From contig NZ_JSVU01000001.1 of NCBI RefSeq assembly GCF_000952855.1, positions 310,001-374,000 of the forward strand: a stretch of 64,000 bases of DNA, in the 5' to 3' direction. Positions 10,114 through 17,016 of this stretch are shown in pieces. The stretch's first letter is position 1. Every line of letters starts with the position of its first letter. The DNA comes from Aequorivita vladivostokensis. Its GTDB lineage: Bacteria; Bacteroidota; Bacteroidia; Flavobacteriales; Flavobacteriaceae. The position numbers were made by a program, and so were the translations under genes. The notes under the pieces are model-generated. The model was not told the origin of the DNA, ran no database searches, and was given only the letters and a program-made list of their open reading frames with translations.

Positions 10114-10186
10114 CTTTTAAATATAAGTAAAGAAAGGCATCGAAAAATGAAAGGGTTTTTATTTTTGAAAAATTTAGTATTTCTTC

Positions 10187-10217
10187 CTTGTAAACTCTAA
10201 AAAGCTTCGTATCTTTG
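10187..10217 (+). promoter_or_regulatory. Flavobacterial promoter of the initiator tRNA
   Basis: The -7 box TATCTTTG lies at 10210-10217, 10 bases before the tRNA. A partial -33 box (CTTG) is at 10187-10190, 19 bases upstream. This matches the Bacteroidota TTTG/TAnnTTTG consensus. Confidence 0.7.
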
Positions 10218-10227
10218 CCGTCCATAT

Positions 10228-10301
<74 letters not shown>

Positions 10302-10317
10302 TAGTAAACAAAGGAAA

Positions 10318-10346
10318 AGCCAAGAATATACTTCTTGGCTTTTTTG
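10318..10346 (+). terminator. Terminator after the tRNA (element side)
   Basis: AGCCAAGAA and TTCTTGGCT form a stem with a short loop, followed by TTTTTTG. It lies 17 bases past the tRNA and belongs to the inserted element, replacing the host terminator now found at 43171. Confidence 0.75.
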
Positions 10347-10350
10347 CTGG

Positions 10351-10369
10351 GTACAACATAGGTACAACA
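10351..10369 (+). repeat. Integrase arm-type site, left copy
   Basis: GTACAAC-ATAG-GTACAAC, two direct GTACAAC units 11 bp apart. An identical 19-base copy in the same orientation lies at 42287-42305, just upstream of the integrase gene. Position about 50 bp inside each attachment repeat suggests binding sites for the integrase N-terminal arm domain (inference). Confidence 0.6.
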
Positions 10370-10378
10370 AAAGATTGT

Positions 10379-10888
10379 TTAGGTAGTCTTATAATAATGG
10401 GTTATACCTAAAGAAACGGCATCAAATAGTGCTGTCAAATATTTCTGAGAATCTGGATATTTTGGTTTTGGATATAAAAGCATTTCAAAACCTTTAATGT
10501 TTTTAGCAATCACTTCCGCAATTTCGTATTTCGTCTTTGCTCTCCAAATTTCAAAAACCAACCGAATATCCTCACGGGCATAGGAATAAACAGAGATACC
10601 TTGATGATTAGCACTTAAGGATAAGCTTCTTAGGAGTTGCTTACCTCGTCCACCTTTTCTTGAGAATTTGCAACTCATATCTTCAAGTATGAGTGCCTCT
10701 GGGGTATGAGTTTTTAATAGATCAGTAATGTCCTTTAGTATTCTCGTGTTATCGACTGGACTAATACTAACCATTTTCTTTTCTATAACTATAGTGGGGC
10801 CTTCCATAAGGACATAGGCGTATCCTTTGGAATTTGGATAGACAGACAATATTTTTTCGAATTCTTCATCAAGTTTTTTATTCGTCAT
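10379..10888 (-). CDS. RuvC-like RNase H-fold protein with a missing catalytic Asp
   Basis: A 169-residue product. The pattern SVYPNSKGYAYVLMEG (15-30), ALILEDM (65-71) and FDAVSLGITHYY (155-166) aligns by eye with the RuvC segments GIDPGS..GYG, the Glu-bearing strand, and the final helix DALAIA. Glu69 and Asp156 keep the acidic positions, but the first catalytic Asp is Tyr17. A RuvC-type structure-specific DNA-binding protein, perhaps without cleavage activity, is my best reading. Its start overlaps the end of the XRE gene by 11 bases, so the two are translationally coupled. It may work in replication or resolution of the element. Confidence 0.45.
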   Translation of the reverse strand: MTNKKLDEEFEKILSVYPNSKGYAYVLMEGPTIVIEKKMVSISPVDNTRILKDITDLLKTHTPEALILEDMSCKFSRKGGRGKQLLRSLSLSANHQGISVYSYAREDIRLVFEIWRAKTKYEIAEVIAKNIKGFEMLLYPKPKYPDSQKYLTALFDAVSLGITHYYKTT

Positions 10889-11222
10889 AAACTGATTCGT
10901 TTAGATACTTGACAAATCTATTCATATATGCTATTCTATTTTTACTCTTTGGTGGTTGCTCTGTTTCTAATTGGGCAATGAGTTTACGGCTTCGTCCTAT
11001 TAGTTTTTCTTTGAGCGTGTTAAACTGTTCACCGAATAAATTGATTAAGGGTGCATCAAAGAGGATGTGATACAAAAGAATAATTCTCACATTGGGTTTT
11101 CGAATCCCCTTCTCAATTCTTGAGAGATTGCTCGTATCGATGTTCAGTAAATATGCAACATCGTTTAATGATATGTTGGCTCTTGTTCTATGCAAGGCCA
11201 GGGAATTAATTTTTTTATTCAT
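10878..11222 (-). CDS. XRE-family helix-turn-helix regulator
   Basis: A 114-residue protein from the ATG at 11222; an upstream in-frame start at 11255 is less likely. The HTH is at about residues 9-55: LALHRTRANISLNDVAYLLNI, then SNLSRIEKGIRKPN. This is the Cro/C1 pattern, with the typical LSRIEKG recognition helix. The C-terminal basic helix has no known motif. It probably controls its own operon with the RuvC-like gene at the left end of the element. Confidence 0.8.
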   Translation of the reverse strand: MNKKINSLALHRTRANISLNDVAYLLNIDTSNLSRIEKGIRKPNVRIILLYHILFDAPLINLFGEQFNTLKEKLIGRSRKLIAQLETEQPPKSKNRIAYMNRFVKYLNESVYDE

Positions 11223-11456
11223 ATAACTATTGGCGTTGATTGTTACTTCAATCAACGCCTTTAGTATTATAAAAGAATCTTATCAAAATGAGATACTATC
11301 GAAAAAAAGTCAATATGGCATATTTCGACACCTTACTGGAAATTTTAAGGGGATTAAAAGTGGATGGTTGTAAATATTTTTTGATAATTCAAGCAAGCTT
11401 TAAGCTTGCTTTTTATTTAGTGATGCTGGGATTTATCTAAATTCTAATTTGATTTT

Positions 11457-11963
11457 CTATTCCCACATTCTTTTTTGTATTATTTCGTCCAACTTTTTCA
11501 CATTATTTACAGAGCTTTCGTTAAATCTGGCTTCCTGTTGTCTTAGTTTTGTATAAGTTAGTTTTGTAGTGTTACCTTTTGTACTAGGGTCTTGTGTATT
11601 TTTGTAATAAGGCTTAGGTAATAATGTAATAAGGCTCCCTGTGAGCCCGTAAAACACCTTTTCCTGCCCTTTTCTATCACTTGGGTATCTAAGCTCTCTT
11701 TTGTCTTCAGTTGTAGCAACTATTAGCTGTTTGGAAACAAGCATTTCTATAGCTTGCGAAATGGATTTTCGCGATAGCCCAGTTTTATTTGATAAGAATT
11801 TTTGGCTCATCCAATCCCTCTGTTTTCTTTGTCCTTTTGAATCTACCCATCCTAACGTTTGACGTATCACAATTAAAAGCACCTTCAGTTCTTTAACTGA
11901 AAGTGTTTTGAGATATATATCGAAGAGTTGATTGGGAACTTGAGTAGATTTTCGATAGTACAT
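11457..11963 (-). CDS. Winged-helix replication initiator-like protein
   Basis: A 168-residue protein resembling the N-terminal DNA-binding domain of phage replication protein O and plasmid replisome organisers. It has STQVPNQLFDIYLKTLSVKELKVLLIVIRQT followed by the helix-turn-helix LSNKTGLSRKSISQAIEMLVSKQLI. The rest is polar, with no primase or helicase motif. Adjacent to integrase and regulator genes at the end of an element, it likely helps replication of the excised circle. A hairpin at 11391-11417 lies between this gene and the XRE operon. Confidence 0.6.
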   Translation of the reverse strand: MYYRKSTQVPNQLFDIYLKTLSVKELKVLLIVIRQTLGWVDSKGQRKQRDWMSQKFLSNKTGLSRKSISQAIEMLVSKQLIVATTEDKRELRYPSDRKGQEKVFYGLTGSLITLLPKPYYKNTQDPSTKGNTTKLTYTKLRQQEARFNESSVNNVKKLDEIIQKRMWE

Positions 11964-11990
11964 AACTGCAACATACTCCTCAAGAAAGGC

Positions 11991-12917
11991 CTAGCAAAGT
12001 ATTCTTTCTTTGTCATTTGAAGGATACTCTATATTCATAGGGTGCTTTACTACTTGAGATCTTAAATGTTCAGCGCTTGCGGAGAGATAGATAGTTGTAG
12101 TTTTAATATCACTATGCCCCATCATTTTAGATAAAGAGTATATATCGCATCCTCCTTCTAGCATAAGAGTAGCAAAGGTATGTCTAAGTTGATGGATCGT
12201 AAAATGTATTCCAATTGCTTTTCTAAGTTTTAAGACTATTTCCTTAAGTCCGGAGTCGCTCAAACCTCTATTTCTATTAGAACAAGCAAAAAATTTTGTA
12301 CAAGTTTTCTTTTGTTTTTGACGTACTGTAATATAGCGTTTTAATGTTTTGGCCAAAGTAAAGGTCATAGGGATAATCCTATCTTTGTTTCCTTTTCCCT
12401 GGCGAACGAAGATAGTAAGGTTATCAACGTCGATATCTGCATATTTAATATTTAGCAGCTCACTCTTGCGCAATCCCGCAAATAGAAATAACGAAAAAAT
12501 TGCGTGATTTCTATATCTAAGATTCTTTTGGGTGTAAGGGTAATTGTATGCCAGTTCGAGTAATTTCATTGCATCCTGCTTAGTCAGTTTGTTTGGCAAA
12601 CTCTTTTCTAATTTAGGAAGCTCTATCTCGTCAGCATAATTTTTATCTAGATGCTTATGCTTTACGCACCATCGAAAAAAAACTATGAGAGTCATAAAAT
12701 AGGTGTGATACGTGTTTGGTTTCCAATGTCTTTCCAAACGCCCTCTCATAAAGAATTCTTGAACTAATTTTTCTGAGATTTCATCCATCTCGGTGATATT
12801 GGAGTATTTGAAAAAGAAGGCTATCTTTTCTCTATATCTTTTATTCGTTTGCTCTGAAACACCCTTTATGTACTCTGAATAATGACAAAATTCCTCCAGT
12901 AATAATTGATAAGACAT
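11991..12917 (-). CDS. Tyrosine recombinase/integrase (XerD-like)
   Basis: A 308-residue phage-integrase family enzyme. The N-terminal SAM-like core-binding domain (1-105) is followed by the catalytic domain. The active-site residues are visible: Arg150 (AGLRKSELL), Lys175 region (GKGNKDR), His242 and Arg245 (HQLRHTFA), His268 (MGHS) and Tyr277 (TTTIYLS). All are intact. It ends 28 bases before the Rep-like gene and lies on one side of a tRNA-like remnant. It may be the recombinase of an older, nested element. Confidence 0.9.
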   Translation of the reverse strand: MSYQLLLEEFCHYSEYIKGVSEQTNKRYREKIAFFFKYSNITEMDEISEKLVQEFFMRGRLERHWKPNTYHTYFMTLIVFFRWCVKHKHLDKNYADEIELPKLEKSLPNKLTKQDAMKLLELAYNYPYTQKNLRYRNHAIFSLFLFAGLRKSELLNIKYADIDVDNLTIFVRQGKGNKDRIIPMTFTLAKTLKRYITVRQKQKKTCTKFFACSNRNRGLSDSGLKEIVLKLRKAIGIHFTIHQLRHTFATLMLEGGCDIYSLSKMMGHSDIKTTTIYLSASAEHLRSQVVKHPMNIEYPSNDKERILC

Positions 12918-13289
12918 ATACTTTGAAGTATTGATCTATCGTAATTACAAGAGGAATTTTGTTTTAACCTATCGCCACATCTTTTTCAGATGTGGTAGTA
13001 GATTGGACTTTTTTAACCCCTTAATCTTTCTAAAATGAAAAATTATAAGGGGAATTGGTGGACCTGACAGGACTCGAACCTGCCACCTCGTCAGTGCAAG
13101 GTTTGTATAGAGGCTTATTTGGCTCTCAAGCCTTATTTTATAAAGGTTTCAACAAATTATGAGGTGTCTTTTAACCTTATTTTTTACTAGCCCGTCAGGA
13201 ACCACTTTTCTCTTATGATTACGACATTCAATACAGGTTAAATTTGAATAAATGTCGACAACAAAATTATACCTTATTTGATCGGTACA
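12918..13289. other. 372-bp non-coding stretch between two integrases
   Basis: Holds no convincing ORF. It contains a perfect 8-bp hairpin at 12975-12995 (CCACATCT/AGATGTGG), a CCCCTTA/TAAGGGG inverted repeat around 13017-13052, and a tRNA 3'-half-like sequence on the minus strand starting at 13056. Position between two recombinase genes suggests a former attachment region. Confidence 0.5.
13056..13100 (-). other. tRNA 3'-half remnant with encoded CCA
   Basis: Read on the minus strand it ends GTCAGGTCCACCA, preceded by T-arm GCAGG-TTCGAGT-CCTGT and a short variable loop. The acceptor strand CAGGTCC has only an imperfect partner (GGTTCCTGAC) about 140 bases upstream near 13192-13201, with no recognisable anticodon arm between. 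I therefore read it as a tRNA fragment, such as an attachment-site relic, and not a working tRNA. Confidence 0.55.
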
Positions 13290-14240
13290 TCAAAACGAGA
13301 TTTTATCAATATACATCCGTGAGTCTTCTGATCGTATCGACCTAAGGTATCTCTCCGTCATTTTGAAAGATGAATGACCCAAAACTCTCATTATACTTGT
13401 AATATCAGCATTATTTTTAGCCATACTACAAGCAAAAGTATGACGAAACTGATGAGCGTGAAATTTTATTCCGGAAAGCCGTACATATTTTGACACCCAA
13501 AATTTTAAACCGTGAGTAGTTAAATTCTTATCGTCTTTAGTTGATACAACTAAATATTCTGAAGTGAAGTTGAGATTTTTTCTTTCCTTTAAATAATTCT
13601 TTAAGCTAGTTAATAAGTCAGAATGTATCGGTATGTATCGGCTCCTTTTTGATTTTGAGGTTACTCCTCTTATAAAAATCAAACGTTTCTCAAAATCAAT
13701 ATCTTTCACCCGAAGAGCTAAAAGTTCACCCTTTCGAATACCTGTGTAGATAAATAAGTTTAAAATAGCCAAATCACGAACACAAAGAAATCTGTTGTTA
13801 ATGGTGTTAACTAAAATGGTAGAAGTGATTTTGGTTATATCCATCTCACTCAGTGCCTTTTCATCTTCATAGCTTGGATTTAATGGCTTTACAATTTTAT
13901 TAGATACTGCGTATTTTTCTAGATAATTATTGTTTTCAAGCCATCTAATGAATACTATAAGTTTATTGTAATAAGTGGCAATAGTAGACATACTTACTCC
14001 TACTTTTATTTTATCTTTTCCAACTACTCTTTTTCTCGTACTAAGTCTTTTAAAAAATATGCTAAATACTTGAGGAGTAACATCTGTTACAAAAATGACC
14101 TCAGGTAAAATCTTTAAAAATGTATTAAAAACTTCATTATAGCTTTTTATAGTCTCCTTACTCAAACTCTTTGAAAATTCACATTCTGAAAGATATATCT
14201 TATGGAGAAAGGCTAATTCAGTTTTAACAATAGGTGACAC
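13290..14240 (-). CDS. Tyrosine recombinase/integrase
   Basis: A 316-residue phage-integrase family protein, different from the one at 11991. Catalytic residues Arg169 (TGIRKGELL), His263 and Arg266 (HAHQFRHTFA), His289 (LGHSS) and Tyr298 (TERYLRS) are all present. The N-terminal region holds an XerC/D-type core-binding domain. It lies beyond the tRNA-like remnant, so that a remnant site is flanked by two recombinase genes in the same direction. Its target is unknown. Confidence 0.88.
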   Translation of the reverse strand: MSPIVKTELAFLHKIYLSECEFSKSLSKETIKSYNEVFNTFLKILPEVIFVTDVTPQVFSIFFKRLSTRKRVVGKDKIKVGVSMSTIATYYNKLIVFIRWLENNNYLEKYAVSNKIVKPLNPSYEDEKALSEMDITKITSTILVNTINNRFLCVRDLAILNLFIYTGIRKGELLALRVKDIDFEKRLIFIRGVTSKSKRSRYIPIHSDLLTSLKNYLKERKNLNFTSEYLVVSTKDDKNLTTHGLKFWVSKYVRLSGIKFHAHQFRHTFACSMAKNNADITSIMRVLGHSSFKMTERYLRSIRSEDSRMYIDKISF

Positions 14241-14347
14241 AAATTCACAATAGTAGGTTTAAGATTAAAACAAACTATCAAAATCTAGTCATATATAGGC
14301 CCTAGTGCACTAGCTAAATTCCTTCATAGTAGATGCCTCAATCGGCT

Positions 14348-14385
14348 GGCGGAGTAGGAAGTTAAAAAGAACTTGCCAAAATGAC
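14348..14385 (+). repeat. Direct repeat copy 1 (about 38 bp)
   Basis: GGCGGAGTAGGAAGTTAAAA followed by AGAACTTGCCAAAATGAC. Nearly the same sequence, with two substitutions and one deletion, occurs at 16214-16250. The pair brackets the two genes at 14695-16124. Confidence 0.75.
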
Positions 14386-14638
14386 AAGTAGTCTATTGGT
14401 TTGAATCCTATTTTAAACAATTCTATATCAGATAGTTAAAATAAATTTCGGAAAAATTGGTTCAGGAGTTCTTTTTCAGTAAGACGCATACCTTCAATAT
14501 CTAAGTCCATATTATTTTATATTAAATAAGTAATGAAGCTTTAGTGTGATAACAAGAATAGTGTACTTGAAAAAGCTATTGTTAAGTACATAGTGTTTGT
14601 AGAAAATACCCTGGGTTTAAAATTCGAAGACATAAGAT

Positions 14639-14667
14639 AAAAAACTATATCGAAAATATAGTTTTTT
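14639..14667. terminator. Bidirectional terminator-like hairpin
   Basis: AAAAAACTATAT and ATATAGTTTTTT form a 12-bp stem with a short loop. It lies 28 bases past the stop of the minus-strand gene at 14695 and has T-runs on both strands. Confidence 0.65.
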
Positions 14668-14694
14668 ATTTACTTCTTGTATAAAAAAATAGTT

Positions 14695-15357
14695 TTAATA
14701 AGGTAAGCGGTTAAATTGTGAATCCTGAATTTCAGATTCATAAATTTTTTGTTCTAAAAGATCACACTGATATGAGTTTTCTGGTTTACTGCAATCTAGG
14801 GTTCTTCCGTTGGAATAATTTTTTTTATCAGGCCAAATTACTCCAGAGAAAATAAAGACCCAGAAACCAATTACAGCTAACCAAATTAATATATCTTTAC
14901 TATCAAAAGAAGGTTTTTGTGAATTATTGTTTCTTTTACCGGCATTCTCTTGTTTTTCGAGTTGTTCTATTTTTCTAGCAAGGTCTCTTTCTCCTTCTTT
15001 CACTTTATTTATATGTTGTTCAAGTATTTTTCTAGGTAGAATTTTTTTCTCTTCTTTATTTTTTTGTTCCCAATTTTTCTGACAAGTCTCTAGTGATGAA
15101 TAGAATGACGAAGAAAACGCCCTCATATATTTATATTTATGCTTAAGTCCAATCAAAGAATGTAAAACTATCTTTTCTAGATCTTCATCTTGGGATATTT
15201 TAATTTTCATCTCATATTCCGAGTTACTATAATGAAATACAAAATTGTAATGTTTATATTCATCGGGGTTTAAATCAACAGATATATATACATCACTTTT
15301 GTATAAAACAGTATTGAAAAGATCCCTTAATTTAATTATTTTTTTTGGTAATTCCAT
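14695..15357 (-). CDS. Unknown coiled-coil protein with one membrane helix
   Basis: I do not recognise this 220-residue protein. Residues 1-85 look like a small mixed domain. Residues 90-140 are highly charged and likely coiled coil (KEEKK, KVKEGERDLARKIEQLEKQ). A single membrane helix lies at about 154-174 (ILIWLAVIGFWVFIFSGVIW), and a short tail holds two cysteines (DCSKPENSYQC) probably on the outer side. It is next to an exported coiled-coil protein on the same strand, 123 bases apart. The pair may form one membrane-associated unit. AT-rich, typical of cargo. Confidence 0.6.
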   Translation of the reverse strand: MELPKKIIKLRDLFNTVLYKSDVYISVDLNPDEYKHYNFVFHYSNSEYEMKIKISQDEDLEKIVLHSLIGLKHKYKYMRAFSSSFYSSLETCQKNWEQKNKEEKKILPRKILEQHINKVKEGERDLARKIEQLEKQENAGKRNNNSQKPSFDSKDILIWLAVIGFWVFIFSGVIWPDKKNYSNGRTLDCSKPENSYQCDLLEQKIYESEIQDSQFNRLPY

Positions 15358-15479
15358 TGCCTAATTTTAACTTAATTTAAATATAAAAGCACTCGGGTTA
15401 CACAGATACTTTTTTCTGGAATTTCAGAAGATAAAACTATTGAATTATTTTTATCATAAATATTTGTATATTCCTTTTA

Positions 15480-16124
15480 CTATTTTAATCTAAACCAATT
15501 AATAATTTTTTTGAACCAGCTTATTTTTTTAGGAAGTACTGTTCCAGTATCCTGACTATCCATCAAAATAGGTTCTGGGATTACAACACTTTCTTGTTTG
15601 GTTAGCTGAATTTTATCTTCTTCAAGAATCACAACTTCATTTTTTTGTGTCACTATTTCTCTCATAACTGGTTTAACGTATGCAGATTCAGACTTTTTAT
15701 TACTTGTTATTTTTTGAGATTCTAATTCATTGACTTTGTTTTCAAGTTCCAAGATTCTTTCATTAAGTTCTTGTTCTTTACGGATTATTTCAGCCTCTTC
15801 TTCTTTTGTTAATTCTTCTTCGTGTTCCCTGTCTGCTTTTTGTTCTTCTTCATAATCTACTTTTGCTTCAATTAATTCTTTTAGCCATTTTTTATATTCG
15901 TATTCACTAGTTTCAATAGATAAATTCGCCCCAACTTCATTAAAGAATTGTGAATATTGTGATAGAACACTTTTTCTTTGTGTGTGAGTTTTATTTTCTT
16001 CACAAGAATAAGCACTATCATAATCTGACACAACTCCACACCCAATAATAAAAGCTGCATTTGCTGAAGATGAAAATAATACACACGCTAGTATCCCTAA
16101 TATAATTTTTTGAACTTTTTTCAT
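15480..16124 (-). CDS. Unknown exported coiled-coil protein
   Basis: A 214-residue protein with a signal peptide (residues 1-23, ending SSANA). The predicted mature part has cysteines in GCGVVSDYDSAYSCEE, then a long charged coiled coil (about 85-140, with runs of Glu and Lys). It ends in an amphipathic basic tail rich in Trp, Phe and Lys (WFKKIINWFRLK). No family recognised. A tail of this kind could bind membranes (inference). Upstream, a hairpin at 16154-16183 separates it from the HEPN operon. Confidence 0.6.
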   Translation of the reverse strand: MKKVQKIILGILACVLFSSSANAAFIIGCGVVSDYDSAYSCEENKTHTQRKSVLSQYSQFFNEVGANLSIETSEYEYKKWLKELIEAKVDYEEEQKADREHEEELTKEEEAEIIRKEQELNERILELENKVNELESQKITSNKKSESAYVKPVMREIVTQKNEVVILEEDKIQLTKQESVVIPEPILMDSQDTGTVLPKKISWFKKIINWFRLK

Positions 16125-16153
16125 AATTTAATTATATACATATTTAAGAAGAT

Positions 16154-16183
16154 AAAAACCCTATAATGCTATATAGGGTTTTT
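16154..16183. terminator. Bidirectional terminator downstream of the HEPN gene
   Basis: AAAAACCCTATA and TATATAGGGTTTTT pair around a 4-base loop, T-tracts on both sides. It lies about 95 bases after the stop of the minus-strand gene at 16277. Confidence 0.7.
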
Positions 16184-16213
16184 GGGTCACTCCAATACTT
16201 TGGAGTTAATGCG

Positions 16214-16250
16214 GGCGGAATAGGAAGTTAAAAGAACTTGCCAAACTGAC
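16214..16250 (+). repeat. Direct repeat copy 2 (37 bp)
   Basis: GGCGGAATAGGAAGTTAAAA followed by GAACTTGCCAAACTGAC, matching 14348-14385 in the same orientation. Confidence 0.75.
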
Positions 16251-16276
16251 CATTTAAGATGAATTTTTATAGCAAA

Positions 16277-17014
16277 CTATGTTTGTCTACCTTTTAATTT
16301 GATTATGAAATCTGAAAGGTGACGTTCGGTTGAATCTAGGTTTTTATAATACAACTTCATATCTGTGTCTATATAATTTATTATTTCGCTTAAATCATAT
16401 ATAAGAGTTGATAAATGAACTATTGATTTCTGAAACTCTTTTTTACCGTTTTTGCTCTGAATCCTAACAATACTTGAGAGTTCTATTTTTTGAATTTCGT
16501 TATTTAAATTTTCATCTATAACGTTTGAAAATTTTACATTTTGCATTTGTTTATTTGTAAAAGAGCCAGAATAGATTGAACAAAATATAGCTTTGTCCGA
16601 TTCGGGGTATCTCTTGAACCAAGATACAGAACCAAAAATTGGGAGGTCTTCTTTGAGAAAAATTTCAGTTATTCGTTCGTCAATATGTTGATATGTGTTT
16701 CGAAGCTCTTTTGCTTTATTTATTTCAACAAATAATTTATTCCTAAGATCAATTTCGAAATGCTTTTCCAAAATGTTTCTGAAAATTACAGCATTATTAA
16801 CAATGGACCACGATTCTAAATAAATTTCAGGAAATGCATATTCTTCAACATTTGGGTTTTCTGTTAAATCTGATAATGCTCTGCATAACCTTATATAAGA
16901 TATCTCACATATTTCGACACTATATCTGATAGCATTTAAAATCAATACCAATTGAGGATTTATGAATGTCGGTGGATGTTTTAAGTAAGAATCAGATGGA
17001 ATTATTAATGACAT
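16277..17014 (-). CDS. Putative HEPN-domain protein, partner of the RloC-like ATPase
   Basis: A 245-residue protein without a named family that I know. Residues 20-125 look all-helical and contain RNTYQH at 105-110. This fits the HEPN ribonuclease signature Rx4-6H, with Asn right after the Arg as is usual. Residues 125-180 look beta-rich, and the end is helical. HEPN proteins are metal-independent RNases common in toxin and defence systems. The gene starts 2 bases after the stop of the RloC-like ATPase gene, so both are made from one message. I infer that the ATPase senses a trigger and that this protein is an effector or modulator. The HEPN call rests on the motif and helical pattern only. 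Confidence 0.5.
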   Translation of the reverse strand: MSLIIPSDSYLKHPPTFINPQLVLILNAIRYSVEICEISYIRLCRALSDLTENPNVEEYAFPEIYLESWSIVNNAVIFRNILEKHFEIDLRNKLFVEINKAKELRNTYQHIDERITEIFLKEDLPIFGSVSWFKRYPESDKAIFCSIYSGSFTNKQMQNVKFSNVIDENLNNEIQKIELSSIVRIQSKNGKKEFQKSIVHLSTLIYDLSEIINYIDTDMKLYYKNLDSTERHLSDFIIKLKGRQT

Positions 17015-17016
17015 AT

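Larger units (their letters stand above)
14241..14694. other. 454-bp non-coding stretch
   Basis: No gene I can support. It holds the first copy of a 38-bp direct repeat (14348-14385) and a bidirectional hairpin at 14639-14667 that can end the 14695 gene. It also has a 24-codon minus-strand ORF (14510 to 14436; begins MDLDIEGM, contains LTEKELL) that is too short to call. Confidence 0.5.

Noticed and set aside
11288-11443. 51-codon plus-strand ORF next to a hairpin at 11391-11417
   Set aside because: No ribosome site or homology seen, and the hairpin lies inside the frame. Too weak to call, although the hairpin itself is real.
13056-13201. Complete tRNA or tmRNA on the minus strand
   Set aside because: The T-arm and acceptor 3' strand are good, but no anticodon or D-arm can be drawn, and the 5' acceptor partner is imperfect and too far.
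14436-14510. 24-codon minus-strand ORF resembling a peptide leader
   Set aside because: Has a LTEKELL stretch as in some bacteriocin leaders but no double-glycine motif and no modification or export genes nearby.
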